From assembly GCF_000238775.2 (NCBI RefSeq), contig NZ_AFEJ02000002.1, positions 930,001 to 994,000 of the forward strand: DNA of 64,000 nucleotides, given 5' to 3'. The notes beneath the pieces were generated by a model. It was not told where the DNA came from. It saw only the letters and a program-made list of their open reading frames with translations, and did not search any database. Each line of letters starts with the position of its first letter. The stretch's first letter is position 1. The DNA is from Acaryochloris sp. CCMEE 5410 (GTDB taxonomy: Bacteria; Cyanobacteriota; Cyanobacteriia; Thermosynechococcales; Thermosynechococcaceae). This document shows positions 18,315 through 27,816 of the stretch, piece by piece. Position numbers and translations under genes: made by a program.

Positions 18315-19784
18315 ATGATTGCCACAGATACTCAACGCAATTGGCAACCGATTATCCGACAAATGCAAACCGTTGTCGGCCAAGATGGGGTGATCGTCAC
18401 GCCAGAAGAGTTATCGGTTTACGAGTGCGATGGCTTAGCGAGCTACCGACAACGACCTAGCCTGGTTGTTTTGCCACAAACGACGGAAGAGGTGGCAGCG
18501 GTGGTGGAGATTTGCGATCGCAACCAGATACCGTTCGTGGCCAGAGGCTCGGGAACAGGTCTGTCTGGCGGAGCAATGCCTACAGAAGGTTGTGTGTTAA
18601 TCGTGACCTCCCGCATGAATAAAATCCTCGAAATTGATATTGAGAACCAATGCGTGGTGGTCCAACCGGGGGTGATTAATGCTTGGGTGACCCAGGCGGT
18701 CGCCCCTGATGGCTTTTACTATGCCCCTGATCCGTCCAGCCAGATTATTTGCTCCATCGGTGGCAATATTGCCGAGAATTCCGGTGGCGTCCACTGTCTC
18801 AAGTATGGGGTGACCACCAACCATGTCTTGGGAATGAAAATGGTCCTCACCAACGGTGAAGTGGTGGATCTAGGCGGCAAGGTTGCAGATATGCCAGGCT
18901 ATGACCTGACAGGGGTGTTTGTGGGGTCGGAAGGGACCTTAGGCATTGCCACAGAAATTACCCTGAGAATTTTACGCAGCGCTGATGCTATTTCCGTGCT
19001 ACTCGCTGATTTCACCACCATTGATGCCGCCGGAAAAACCGTTGCCGACATTATCGGGGCAGGGGTGATTCCCGCTGGCATGGAAATTATGGATAACTTC
19101 AGCATCAACGCGGTGGAAGATGTGGTGGCGACAGACTGCTATCCCCGCGATGCGGGTTCTATCCTCTTGATTGAGTTGGATGGTCTGCAAGTTGAAGTGA
19201 ATGCCAGTAGTGAACGGGTCAAAGAAATTTGCCGCCAAAACGGGGCTCGAAATATCACCGTAGCCACAGAACCAGAAGAACGGCTGAGGCTTTGGCAGGG
19301 ACGGAAAGCGGCTTTTGCAGCGGCTGGAAAGCTTAGTCCCAACTATTTTGTCCAAGATGGGGTGATTCCAAGAACTGAACTGGCCTACGTATTAGGCGAA
19401 ATCAACGCCCTTGGTGATAAATTTGGCTACCGCATTGCCAATGTTTTCCATGCCGGAGACGGAAATTTACACCCGCTGATTCTTTATGATGAGTCGGTTC
19501 CGGGGTCTTTAGAAAAGGTGGAAGAGTTGGGAGGCGAAATTCTGAAGCTCTGTGTGCGCGTTGGCGGCAGTATTTCCGGTGAACATGGCATTGGGGCGGA
19601 TAAACGCTGCTATATGCCGGATATGTTCTCGGAGGCGGATTTAGAGACGATGCAGTGGGTCCGTCATGTGTTTAACCCCAAGGAGTTAGCCAATCCTGGT
19701 AAGGTTTTTCCCACACCTCGCACCTGTGGGGAAGGGGCCCATACCCATTTACCTGTGGAGATTGATGGGGCGATGCTGTTTTAA
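18315..19784 (+). CDS. glcD: Glycolate oxidase/dehydrogenase subunit GlcD (FAD-linked)
   Basis: The 489-residue protein has the FAD-binding type 4 domain of the vanillyl-alcohol-oxidase fold (PFVARGSGTGLSGGAMP, then SIGGNIAENSGGVHCLKYG). It also has the C-terminal FAD-linked oxidase domain with the flavin-contact motifs NVFHAGDGNLHP and SGEHGIG. It oxidises glycolate to glyoxylate, the first step of photorespiratory recovery. No glcE or glcF gene is adjacent, as is usual in cyanobacteria. D-lactate is a possible alternative substrate. Confidence 0.92.
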   Translation: MIATDTQRNWQPIIRQMQTVVGQDGVIVTPEELSVYECDGLASYRQRPSLVVLPQTTEEVAAVVEICDRNQIPFVARGSGTGLSGGAMPTEGCVLIVTSRMNKILEIDIENQCVVVQPGVINAWVTQAVAPDGFYYAPDPSSQIICSIGGNIAENSGGVHCLKYGVTTNHVLGMKMVLTNGEVVDLGGKVADMPGYDLTGVFVGSEGTLGIATEITLRILRSADAISVLLADFTTIDAAGKTVADIIGAGVIPAGMEIMDNFSINAVEDVVATDCYPRDAGSILLIELDGLQVEVNASSERVKEICRQNGARNITVATEPEERLRLWQGRKAAFAAAGKLSPNYFVQDGVIPRTELAYVLGEINALGDKFGYRIANVFHAGDGNLHPLILYDESVPGSLEKVEELGGEILKLCVRVGGSISGEHGIGADKRCYMPDMFSEADLETMQWVRHVFNPKELANPGKVFPTPRTCGEGAHTHLPVEIDGAMLF

Positions 19785-20033
19785 GCAAGGTGTTGCATAA
19801 AATCACTCATATTCGGTTTCTTTTCGCTAATGTTCAATTTCATCGGAAGCTTGTGCTGCCGTGTTCTGCTGCGGTACCAATTCTTCTTTCATAAATTTGA
19901 ACGTTTCATTGCAGACCTGAATCTGTAGCCTGCAATCTGGGAAAGCTATATCACATCGTTCCTTGCTCCCACGGCTTGTGTGGACTTTGAGCAATGATAT
20001 TTGTAGTTTGGTGAGCGGCAATTAGAGAGCATC

Positions 20034-21047
20034 ATGACAACTTGGTATTTCAACTACGGTAGCGATCGCCTTGGTCCTTTTGATGAAAAGCAGGCGATTG
20101 ACCAAGCCAGACAAAATCCTAATGGCTATTGCTGGCGCCAGGGATTTACCGATTGGCTCCCCATCTCCCAAGTAGCCGAACTTCAGGGAGATGCGGTTGC
20201 CGCTGCAGCCCCACCTCCCCCACCTCCTGTAGGACCGGGTGCAGCCCATGAGATTGACTATCAAATTTTCGGCGAAGACATGCAGTTTGTCGAAGTCGAA
20301 CTCGATCCAGGTGAAAGTGCCGTGGCTGAGGCGGGAGCGATGATGTACAAAGATGCCGTTGTCCAAATGGAAACCATCTTTGGCGATGGGTCAGCCCAAG
20401 CGTCCCAGGGGGGCTTTATGGATAAGTTAGTCGGCGCAGGCAAACGTCTGGTTACGGGCGAAAGCTTGTTCACAACTGTATTTACCCACGGCGGTCCCCA
20501 AGGGAAAGCCCATGTGGCCTTTGCGGCTCCCTATCCCGGCACCATTATTGCTGCCAAGCTTAGCGATTATGGCGGCCGGTTGATTTGTCAAAAAGATAGC
20601 TTCCTCTGCGCTGCCAAAGGAGTTCAAATTGGCATTCATTTCCAGAAAAAGATTCTGACAGGGCTTTTTGGCGGTGAAGGCTTTATTATGCAGAAGCTAG
20701 ATGGTACAGGCTTAGCCTTTCTCCATGCCGGTGGGACAGTAGTTCAACGGGACCTGAAAGCGGGCGAAACCTTACATGTGGATACGGGTTGTCTCGTTGC
20801 CTTAACGGACTCTGTCCATTACGACATTCAGCAAGCAGGTAATGTTAAGTCCATTATCTTTGGTGGAGAAGGGTTATTTTTCGCGACCCTAACAGGGCCG
20901 GGGCATGTGTGGTTACAATCTCTTCCCTTTTCCAGAATGGCAGGGCGAATGTTAGCAGCAGCGCCTCAAAGAAGTGGAGGGAGTAGTCGTGGTGAAGGAT
21001 CTTTACTAGGAAGCCTTGGTGACTTGCTAGATGGGGACAACTTTTAG
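20034..21047 (+). CDS. GYF_2-AIM24 (TIGR00266-type) protein
   Basis: This 337-residue protein begins with a GYF_2-like domain (residues 1-50, [28 protein letters not shown]). A poly-proline linker (PPPPPP, about 61-66) leads to an AIM24/TIGR00266 beta-sandwich domain (about 74-300). The latter shows [28 protein letters not shown] and [13 protein letters not shown]. The last 30 residues are Ser/Gly-rich. The AIM24 family is broad and of unknown biochemical function, and the GYF domain suggests proline-rich partner binding. It is a single gene, convergent with the Imm35-like gene. Confidence 0.85.
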   Translation: MTTWYFNYGSDRLGPFDEKQAIDQARQNPNGYCWRQGFTDWLPISQVAELQGDAVAAAAPPPPPPVGPGAAHEIDYQIFGEDMQFVEVELDPGESAVAEAGAMMYKDAVVQMETIFGDGSAQASQGGFMDKLVGAGKRLVTGESLFTTVFTHGGPQGKAHVAFAAPYPGTIIAAKLSDYGGRLICQKDSFLCAAKGVQIGIHFQKKILTGLFGGEGFIMQKLDGTGLAFLHAGGTVVQRDLKAGETLHVDTGCLVALTDSVHYDIQQAGNVKSIIFGGEGLFFATLTGPGHVWLQSLPFSRMAGRMLAAAPQRSGGSSRGEGSLLGSLGDLLDGDNF

Positions 21048-21176
21048 TGGGATAGTTTCCTCAAATAAGGGTATTTTCTGCGAAAAGATCTATTCTGCTG
21101 CTCCTATACCATTTACATCAAGCAAAAGCGAACTTAGTTCATTGCCTTGTCATACCGCGATCTAAAGCTAGTTGCC

Positions 21177-21767
21177 CTAGCCAAAATGAAATGCCTCAGC
21201 TGCAGTTGGGGATATCATATGTTCTGGAAATTCAAACGCCATACAGGCTGGTAGATTATCTTCCAGTCTGATTTCTGTATGCAATTCAATGGCATCACAT
21301 TCTTCTGTTATCCAGTCCAGATGGCGACGCATACCATGAAAAAGAGGTGTGGGAAGACATGGGACAAAATCACGAGCGCGTTTAGAAGTTAACTTAAGCA
21401 ATTTCTTGATTTTAAGAATGGCATCCTTTCGATCTTGGTCACCTGTGAGCCAAAGGCACCAAAATTTACCACTTGCTAAAATTTCCATCTCATAATCATA
21501 GATTTCATCGTTCAAGCTGCAGCCAGAACCAAATTTCCGAATTTCACCCGTATGGCGATTGAAAAACACAGGTCCAGGACCAACAACAGCATCTAAATGA
21601 TTTCTTGTTCGATAATATTTTTCGTTATTAAAGAAAAATATCCAACCCCAGTGTTTCTCAATGGTTGAATCATCGAAAATAATCATTCGTTGCTCTAGCG
21701 GAGCATTTTCGTCTCGATATAAAGCTGAACCATAAAGAATCTGAATCGCCTGATCACGTGAAAACAT
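21177..21767 (-). CDS. Imm35/YrhB-like protein, possible orphan immunity protein
   Basis: The N-terminal 95 residues show the Imm35/YrhB pattern: a helix MFSRDQAIQI, then a strand-rich core (WGWIFFFNNEKYYRTRN, GPGPVFFNRHTGEI) in which the GPGPVFFNRHTGEI loop is characteristic. The C-terminal half is not recognised. Imm35 proteins neutralise polymorphic toxins in other bacteria. No toxin gene is adjacent here, so the immunity role is inference. The promoter region carries an unusual inverted repeat (21781-21829). Confidence 0.6.
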   Translation of the reverse strand: MFSRDQAIQILYGSALYRDENAPLEQRMIIFDDSTIEKHWGWIFFFNNEKYYRTRNHLDAVVGPGPVFFNRHTGEIRKFGSGCSLNDEIYDYEMEILASGKFWCLWLTGDQDRKDAILKIKKLLKLTSKRARDFVPCLPTPLFHGMRRHLDWITEECDAIELHTEIRLEDNLPACMAFEFPEHMISPTAAEAFHFG

Positions 21768-21780
21768 TTTATGGGTATTT

Positions 21781-21829
21781 ATTCCAAGAATATAAATGTT
21801 AATTATATTCTTGGATATATTCTTGGAAT
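21781..21829. promoter_or_regulatory. Inverted plus tandem repeat, likely operator
   Basis: A 14-bp sequence ATTCCAAGAATATA (21781-21794) is repeated as an exact inverted copy at 21816-21829. A third copy of 12 bp, TATATTCTTGGA, lies at 21804-21815 in the same orientation as the right arm and abuts it directly. It sits 14 bp upstream of the Imm35-like start codon, on the side facing the divergent propeller gene. The arrangement suggests cooperative binding by a dimeric regulator. Confidence 0.5.
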
Positions 21830-21943
21830 CTAATACTCTTGTCTGCCGGGAGAATGGAGCTTCCTTTAAGTCGAATTGTCATGCTTGACATTACTTTCTA
21901 TCTGCACGTTAATCACCATTAGTAGGCGTTTGGAGCATCCCCG

Positions 21944-23095
21944 TTGAATTGGCCTAATCTTCGTTTTTGTCGTAGACAAGTTGTGATCGCAGTCTGTACC
22001 TGCCTAGTTTTAATTGGCTTTCACTTCCATCCCCCCCAAGCAGTCACCGCCAAACCTACTACCAATCAGTTAGAGATTGTGGCTGAACTCCCCCAGGGGG
22101 CAGAAGTCGGAAATATTGCCGTTACGGCAGATAAGCGAATTTTTTGTAGCGTCCATAGCTTCTTTGGCAACCAAAACCGGGCCATCGAAGTACTTGATCA
22201 AAAAAATTGGCAAATCTATCCCAATTCAGATTGGGGGAAAGCCCCGGATGCTAGCCCTCCCAATTGGTCAGGTCTCAACAATACGTTGGGAATTCAGGCA
22301 GACGGGACGGGAAATATTTGGTTCTTGGATAATCCTAATCCTGCCTTTCCCACAGGACGCTTAATTGCCTGGGATACGCGACGAGATGAACTTCATCAGG
22401 TGATTTATTTACCTCCACCCGTGATCACGGAGAATGCCTTTCTCAATGATTTTGCAGTGGATGCCAAGCATGAAGCCATTTACATTGCCGATACTGCAGG
22501 TGGACCGGATGCGGCTCTGATTGTGGTTGATCTAAAGACTGGCTTAGCTCGTCGAGTTCTGCAAGGTAGCCCAAATACTGTCCCAGAAGATATCGATATA
22601 AAGATTGATGGTCGAGTCATTTCCCTAGGAGATGCCCCAGCCCGAATCGGCGTTAATCCCATCACCATCGATCCGGCCTATCAATGGGTTTACTTTGGGG
22701 CGATGAATGGCCAGTCTCTCTATCGAATTCGCACCTCGGATTTATTGAATCAATCCTTAAATGAGCAGCAGTTAAAGCAAAAAGTCCAACGCTATGGCGA
22801 TAAACCAATCAGTGATGGGATTACGGCGGACAGTGCAGGAAATATCTATATTACAGACATTACGGCTAATGCGATTGGTGTAATCAACGCCGCTGGTAAA
22901 TACCAGATTCTCTATCAAGATGATCAGACCCTGAGTTGGCCAGATGGCTTAGCAATTGGCCCCGATGGCTATGTTTATGGAACGGTCAATCAACTCCACA
23001 AATCACCTCCCTTAAATGGGGGTAACAACGATGCGATCGCACCTTTCTTAGTTATTCGATTCCCCACCTTAGCCCCGAGCAGTGTCGGTCGATAA
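21944..23095 (+). CDS. Exported MRJP/yellow-family beta-propeller protein
   Basis: The frame starts at TTG 21944 and encodes 383 residues with a signal peptide (basic MNWPNLRFCRRQ, then hydrophobic VVIAVCTCLVLIGF, cleavage near AVTAK). The body matches the major-royal-jelly/yellow fold: GNIAVTADKRIFCSVH, LNDFAVDAKHEAIYIAD, PVSDGI-type motif ISDGITADSAGNIYITD and WPDGLAIGPDGYVYG. Bacterial members act in the periplasm or outside; the ligand is unknown. It is divergent from the Imm35-like gene across the repeat-bearing region. Confidence 0.85.
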   Translation: MNWPNLRFCRRQVVIAVCTCLVLIGFHFHPPQAVTAKPTTNQLEIVAELPQGAEVGNIAVTADKRIFCSVHSFFGNQNRAIEVLDQKNWQIYPNSDWGKAPDASPPNWSGLNNTLGIQADGTGNIWFLDNPNPAFPTGRLIAWDTRRDELHQVIYLPPPVITENAFLNDFAVDAKHEAIYIADTAGGPDAALIVVDLKTGLARRVLQGSPNTVPEDIDIKIDGRVISLGDAPARIGVNPITIDPAYQWVYFGAMNGQSLYRIRTSDLLNQSLNEQQLKQKVQRYGDKPISDGITADSAGNIYITDITANAIGVINAAGKYQILYQDDQTLSWPDGLAIGPDGYVYGTVNQLHKSPPLNGGNNDAIAPFLVIRFPTLAPSSVGR

Positions 23096-23108
23096 AGGAG
23101 AGTGCAGC

Positions 23109-23309
23109 TTAAGCTTTCAATGGAGAGAGCTGATGCTCCTCAAGATTGAGGGTTTTCTCAATGGCCCACCAGTCTTCTTCACTCACCAAAACTGCATTTC
23201 CCTGCTGACTCGTAATGGTCACGGGAGCATGGGTATCGTTAACACGGTCAATTAAACCAACTAACTTACACTGAGCCTCATGGGCCGGAATGATTGGGGA
23301 AGTAGGCAT
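23109..23309 (-). CDS. Phd/YefM-family antitoxin, unpaired
   Basis: The 66-residue product shows the Phd/YefM N-terminal pattern (IPAHEAQCKLVGLIDRVNDTHAPVTITSQQGNAVLVSEEDW), a DNA-binding and toxin-neutralising fold. No RelE, Doc or PIN toxin gene lies on either side within the flanking 100 bp. Either the toxin was lost or it is encoded elsewhere. The gene converges on the propeller gene with a 13-bp gap. Confidence 0.8.
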   Translation of the reverse strand: MPTSPIIPAHEAQCKLVGLIDRVNDTHAPVTITSQQGNAVLVSEEDWWAIEKTLNLEEHQLSPLKA

Positions 23310-23398
23310 TTTTATTTAACAGCTTTTTTAATGCTGTCTAGTTTAGGCCATCTTGGTGCCTAATTTCTCAGCTACCTTGAAGAGCATCAATAACGCAA

Positions 23399-24508
23399 TC
23401 AAGACATTGTTGCCTGGGAGTAACTAACCTCTTCCTCACCAATCGCCATCAACCTTAGCCATCTGTAGTTAGAAGCGATAGCTTCTGCAAAGGTTGGGTA
23501 CACCATATAATTGACGCCAAATTCCTGGCAAACTTCGGCTACGATTGGAGCAATTTTGGGATAGTGAATATGACAGATTTGAGGGAATAAGTGGTGTACA
23601 GCTTGATAGTTGAGTCCACCCACATACCAATTTAAGAAAGGATTACGAGGCGCAAAGTCCGCTGTTGTTTTCAACTGAAAAATCGCCCATTCATCTTCAA
23701 TCTGGTTTGATTCAGGATCAGGCTTAGGGAAGTCAATGCCTTCCATGACATGGGCCAACATAAAAATCTCACAGACAATAGCCCCATAAGTCCAATAGGC
23801 GATACAGAAACCCAGCACTATCTGTAAGGGAGAGTAGCCCACCAAATAAGGGGTGACCATAAAGAACGACACACCAATGATTCGCCCCACCCAAAAGGTG
23901 ACGTAATCAATGGGTTGCCTGGCTGGAAGGGTGTTGGTTTGATAGGGAGTATTGCGGATAAACCGTTGAATATCTCTGAAATACCAATAAATAGGAATAA
24001 AGGGATAAATAAACCAAATCCAATAATGTTGCCATCGATGGTGAGGTTTATGGTCCGTATGGGGTGACATACGAACAACACCATCTCCCTCGATTTCGTT
24101 GTCGTACCCTTCAATGTTGGTATAGATGTGATGGAGCTGATTATGGCGAAATTTCCATAAAAAGCTAGAGACACCAATAACGTCGTAACAACTGCCAACA
24201 ATTCGATTGACCAGGGGGCTCGACGAGTAACCACCATGATTGGCGTCATGGCCTACGCTCATGCCGAAGCCAGCCACCCCCATTCCTAAGGCCACACACC
24301 CCATTATCTTGATGGCAAGATTGGGTGGCCCAAAGAGGATGATGCTCCAAGCGGTCAGCGTCCAAGTGGTAATCACTAGCGTCTTGAAATACATCGCTGG
24401 ATTATCCCGAGGCCTGATATTGTTTGTGGCGAAATATTCGTTAACCCGTCGGCTCAATTCTTTCCTAAACCCGACGTTCCTGGCAAAGGTAACTTGTGGA
24501 TTTGTCAA
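23399..24508 (-). CDS. desD: Delta-6-type acyl-lipid fatty acid desaturase (DesD-like)
   Basis: The 369-residue membrane enzyme has three histidine boxes: HDANH (87-91), HNQLHH (122-127) and QAVHH (302-306). The N-terminal part (RVNEYFATNNI, RDNPAMYFKTL), SSFLWKFRHN and the C-terminal stretch ICHIHYPKIAPIV..VYPTFAEAIASNYRWL closely follow Synechocystis DesD from memory. DesD introduces the delta-6 double bond into C18 acyl chains of membrane lipids. Exact regiospecificity cannot be read from sequence. The gene is monocistronic; no other desaturase gene is nearby. Confidence 0.88.
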   Translation of the reverse strand: MTNPQVTFARNVGFRKELSRRVNEYFATNNIRPRDNPAMYFKTLVITTWTLTAWSIILFGPPNLAIKIMGCVALGMGVAGFGMSVGHDANHGGYSSSPLVNRIVGSCYDVIGVSSFLWKFRHNQLHHIYTNIEGYDNEIEGDGVVRMSPHTDHKPHHRWQHYWIWFIYPFIPIYWYFRDIQRFIRNTPYQTNTLPARQPIDYVTFWVGRIIGVSFFMVTPYLVGYSPLQIVLGFCIAYWTYGAIVCEIFMLAHVMEGIDFPKPDPESNQIEDEWAIFQLKTTADFAPRNPFLNWYVGGLNYQAVHHLFPQICHIHYPKIAPIVAEVCQEFGVNYMVYPTFAEAIASNYRWLRLMAIGEEEVSYSQATMS

Positions 24509-24749
24509 TTTCGATACCTGTTTAGTTGATCGAATTTTATATCTAAACCTTGCCCTTAAATGAGAAACATTCGATTTCAGATAGTTATCTTAATCAAACA
24601 ATGATGGAACGTTGGCCAGCACTACAGTAAATCAGGAAATACTGAGAACTGTGAAAAGTTGTATATCGACCTCCAAAAAGTCGCCATTCAAGGATATACA
24701 GGCTTTTTTGTTACCTCATCAAGATTCAATATTGATAGAGATGACGAGA

Positions 24750-25403
24750 TTAGGGACCTGGAAACAAAGGACCCACTTCACCAGATTTCCACTGGGGGTA
24801 CTTGCCCATAATTTGCTGAAAGAGGTCGGATTCTAAAAATTCTGCTAACCAAGCCTGTAGATGGGGCCAAGGTTGAGCATCAAACCAAGGTCGATCGGTA
24901 TTGGCAAATTGACGAACAAATGGGGCTATCGCCATATCTGCCCAGGATCTGTGCTGATCACAAAGATAAGTTGTTTCGCCTAGTTGATGATTCAACGTTT
25001 CCAAAAATTTAGAACCCTCAGTCCGATGCTCTTGGGCATTGGTGTTTTCGTAGCGTTGGGCGTACTTGTAGCGATCTAGGTGATGCTTAAAATGACCATC
25101 ACTTGCCGCCACTAAAGCTTGCAGATGTGCCATTTGCCCTGGATCTGCTCGAAGCCAGACTTCAGAATCCTGTTGATTAAGAGCCCACATCATAATTTCT
25201 AGGCTTTCTTCCAAGATGGAACCGTCCACCTGAACTAGGACAGGAACCGTTCCTTTAGGGGAAATATCCAGCATCTCCTGGGGCTTGTCTCGCAACACCA
25301 CTTCCCGAAGTTCACAGATCTGTTGGCTAACGGTTAAAGCCAATCGCGCCCGCATGGCATAGGGACAGCGGCGAAAGGAATACAAGATAGGATAGGTTGT
25401 CAT
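24750..25403 (-). CDS. Glutathione S-transferase family protein
   Basis: The 217-residue product has an N-terminal thioredoxin-like domain with active-site region YSFRRCPYAMRARLAL (about 8-23). The glutathione-binding cis-Pro/SE pair lies in GTVPVLVQVDGSILEESLEIM, and a helical C-terminal domain follows. The CPY(A) motif places it near the omega or beta-type GSTs that use cysteine. It starts 5 bp after the trhO stop, so the two genes are probably co-transcribed. Confidence 0.9.
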   Translation of the reverse strand: MTTYPILYSFRRCPYAMRARLALTVSQQICELREVVLRDKPQEMLDISPKGTVPVLVQVDGSILEESLEIMMWALNQQDSEVWLRADPGQMAHLQALVAASDGHFKHHLDRYKYAQRYENTNAQEHRTEGSKFLETLNHQLGETTYLCDQHRSWADMAIAPFVRQFANTDRPWFDAQPWPHLQAWLAEFLESDLFQQIMGKYPQWKSGEVGPLFPGP

Positions 25404-25408
25404 GGAAA

Positions 25409-26344
25409 TTAGCCGGGTTGATGACGGGCATATTTCGCCCCAATGTGGACTTGATTTCGTTGCTTAGCCAACTCGATCTGCCGCTGACGTTCAGCAAATC
25501 GTTGTTGTTGCTCTTCGGTTTTGGTGCCATAGCAATGGGGGCAGCTTTGGCCAGGCACATAGTGCTCCGACTTCATGTCCTCGGGACTAATGGGCGTGCG
25601 ACAGGCTCGACACAGCTGATATCGTCCTGGCTTAAGGCCATGGCCGACAGCAACCCGCTCATCAAAGACAAAGCAATCCCCTTGCCACAGACTTTCATCC
25701 TCTGGCACTTTCTCTAGGTAGCTGAGAATGCCCCCCTGCAGGTGAAAAACGTCTTCAAATCCTTCATGTCGCAATAAAGCAGTTGACTTTTCACAGCGAA
25801 TGCCGCCCGTACAGAACATGGCAACTTTCGGCTTCTTCTGCAATTCAGCCTGTTCTTGGAGCCATTCGGGCAACTCAGAAAAACTTTTGGTATTGGGATT
25901 TATAGCGCCTTTAAACGTGCCAATGGCCACCTCATAGTCGTTGCGCACATCAATGACCACCACGTCTGGATCGGCGAGTAGCTGGTTCCAGTCTTCTGGC
26001 TTCACGTATTCGCCAACGGTTTGGGTGGGGTCAATGTCTGGCACCCCCATTTTGATGATTTCTTTTTTCAGTCGGACCTTCATGCGATAAAAGGGCTGTT
26101 TCTCCGACCAGGATTCCTTCGGTGCTAAATCGGCAAAGCGTGGATCTTCGCGCAGAAAATTGAGGACCGCATGGATATTGTGGGGGAGACCTGCGATCGC
26201 ACCATTGATTCCCTCTGTCGCTAAGAGAATTGTGCCTTGAACATCATTATCTTGGCAGCATGCTAAAAGAGGGGCCTTCAACTCTACATAATCTTGCAGC
26301 TCAACGAATTTATAGAAGGCAACCGTTAAAAAGTCAGACATCAA
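25409..26344 (-). CDS. trhO: tRNA uridine(34) hydroxylase TrhO (rhodanese family)
   Basis: The 311-residue protein has an N-terminal acylphosphatase-like domain (LLATEGINGAIAG). A rhodanese domain with active-site loop CTGGIRCEKSTA follows, and then a cysteine-rich tail (CRACRTPI..CPHC) like that of YceA/TrhO proteins. TrhO catalyses oxygen-dependent 5-hydroxylation of U34 in several tRNAs, which alters wobble decoding. It is the first gene of a likely two-gene unit with the downstream GST. Confidence 0.92.
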   Translation of the reverse strand: MMSDFLTVAFYKFVELQDYVELKAPLLACCQDNDVQGTILLATEGINGAIAGLPHNIHAVLNFLREDPRFADLAPKESWSEKQPFYRMKVRLKKEIIKMGVPDIDPTQTVGEYVKPEDWNQLLADPDVVVIDVRNDYEVAIGTFKGAINPNTKSFSELPEWLQEQAELQKKPKVAMFCTGGIRCEKSTALLRHEGFEDVFHLQGGILSYLEKVPEDESLWQGDCFVFDERVAVGHGLKPGRYQLCRACRTPISPEDMKSEHYVPGQSCPHCYGTKTEEQQQRFAERQRQIELAKQRNQVHIGAKYARHQPG

Positions 26345-26525
26345 TTATTGATTAAAAATATCTAGGAACAAGTGAGGCATAGCCCCTCACCATGAAGGTC
26401 AATGCTTCTAAGCTGTTTCCTATGTTAGGACATCCCTATGCATCCTAGATATGGCAATAGCCCAAACTTGCCCCAACCAATTTTCCAAAGTATGGCTAGA
26501 GTCAAAGAGGGGCTTAATCAGATAT

Positions 26526-27575
26526 CTAAAAAGATTGTCCAGCTGTAACAGATCTCAATTGGTTACCCTGTTTGAGCACACTTTGTTCGCCATCAAATTC
26601 CACAAAAGTTGCCCCTGTCTCATCAATGGATTCCCCTAACTTAATATGGCGGGTAGAACCATTGATCGAAACCATAAACACAGGCTGATTACCCAAGTTA
26701 GTGCCCCCCAAGAACTTCCGCTCACCATTGCTCGGTGGAGTTAGAGGTAAAGGTTTAACGACGGGTAACTCATCCTCTTGGGTTGTGGCCTTAGCAGCCG
26801 CAATCACCGGTGTACTGGCAGGCTTAGGTGCAGCTGCAGGAGCAGGGGCTTCTGTAACTGGAACGTACACTCGCTCGACATTATTGGGAATGGGAGCTGT
26901 GGTTGGGCTAGCAACACTCACCTTAGGCACATTCGGCAAACTAGGAAGTCCCGCACTTGGGAGAGTTGCCACTGTTTTAGATTGTGTTCTAGCCTTGGCA
27001 GCAGCCAGTTTTGCAGCTTTGGTGTCTTGATGAATTCGTTCCAAAGACTGACTAACATAGTCAGCAAAAGCAACGGTTTCTGAGGGGACCTGAGGAAGTG
27101 CGATAGCCGGCTGAGGAGCAGCTGCTACAGGGGCGTGCTGTAACCGCAATTGTCGTCCGACCCAAAACATACTGATGCCAACCAGGGAGACGCATGCTGA
27201 TGTCATCAGTAGACGTTTGCCCGTGAGTTGATTTTTGTCAGATTCTTGCGAGGATGCTAAATCAAGACTAAGGGAAGCCTCTAGATCCTCTCTCAGTGCC
27301 AACGTTGAATCTAATGGTGTGTAGGGTACTAATAAATCGTCCCCAGGATGATTGGACGGGTTTTGTCCTTCAGTCTCTAGCAACGCATATCCTACAGACT
27401 CATCTCCCCGCGTTGCTAAGGTAAAGTTTGAATCATCCAGACCCATTTCCAGATCGTGGAATAACTCATCCATTAGTTCGTCAGCCCCCATACTGGCGTG
27501 AGACGTAGGCAATGCGGATGATTGTTGGGATTCATTGGTGCCTAATGTAGGGTTTGAACTGACTTCCTCAAACAT
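26526..27575 (-). CDS. Single-pass membrane protein with Pro/Ala linker and PilP-like C-terminus
   Basis: The 349-residue product has an acidic cytoplasmic N-terminal region (1-115) and one membrane helix near 120-140 (LLMTSACVSLVGISMFWVG). A long Ala/Pro/Thr-rich periplasmic linker follows. A compact C-terminal domain (about 295-349, VFMVSINGSTRHIKLGESIDETGATFVEFDG) has strand spacing reminiscent of PilP/GspC domains of pilus and type II secretion systems. The similarity is weak, so a pilus or envelope role is inference. No pil genes flank it. Confidence 0.6.
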   Translation of the reverse strand: MFEEVSSNPTLGTNESQQSSALPTSHASMGADELMDELFHDLEMGLDDSNFTLATRGDESVGYALLETEGQNPSNHPGDDLLVPYTPLDSTLALREDLEASLSLDLASSQESDKNQLTGKRLLMTSACVSLVGISMFWVGRQLRLQHAPVAAAPQPAIALPQVPSETVAFADYVSQSLERIHQDTKAAKLAAAKARTQSKTVATLPSAGLPSLPNVPKVSVASPTTAPIPNNVERVYVPVTEAPAPAAAPKPASTPVIAAAKATTQEDELPVVKPLPLTPPSNGERKFLGGTNLGNQPVFMVSINGSTRHIKLGESIDETGATFVEFDGEQSVLKQGNQLRSVTAGQSF

Positions 27576-27816
27576 ATCTTTTTAGAAACGATCAAAATTG
27601 ACTGCAAAGAGTACAAGAAGCTTAGCAAGTTTTAGTTTGGGCAGAAAGTAATAGCAAACGACCCACTTCTTGTAACCCCATTAAATAACTTGCATCCAGT
27701 GTGCCCAATTCATTGCCCAAGAGATCCATCCTTCTCAATCCCCACTCATTAGCGAAAAGAGATGCCGCACAAAACACTCAATACATCTCACGCAATGTAT
27801 CCTTTCACACTAATGC

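Noticed and set aside
19827-20021. 64-codon minus-strand frame between glcD and the AIM24 gene
   Set aside because: No family resemblance, and it covers the likely promoter of the AIM24 gene.
24612-24836. 74-codon plus-strand frame overlapping the GST gene end
   Set aside because: Its 3' third is antisense to the GST coding sequence and there is no similarity to known proteins.
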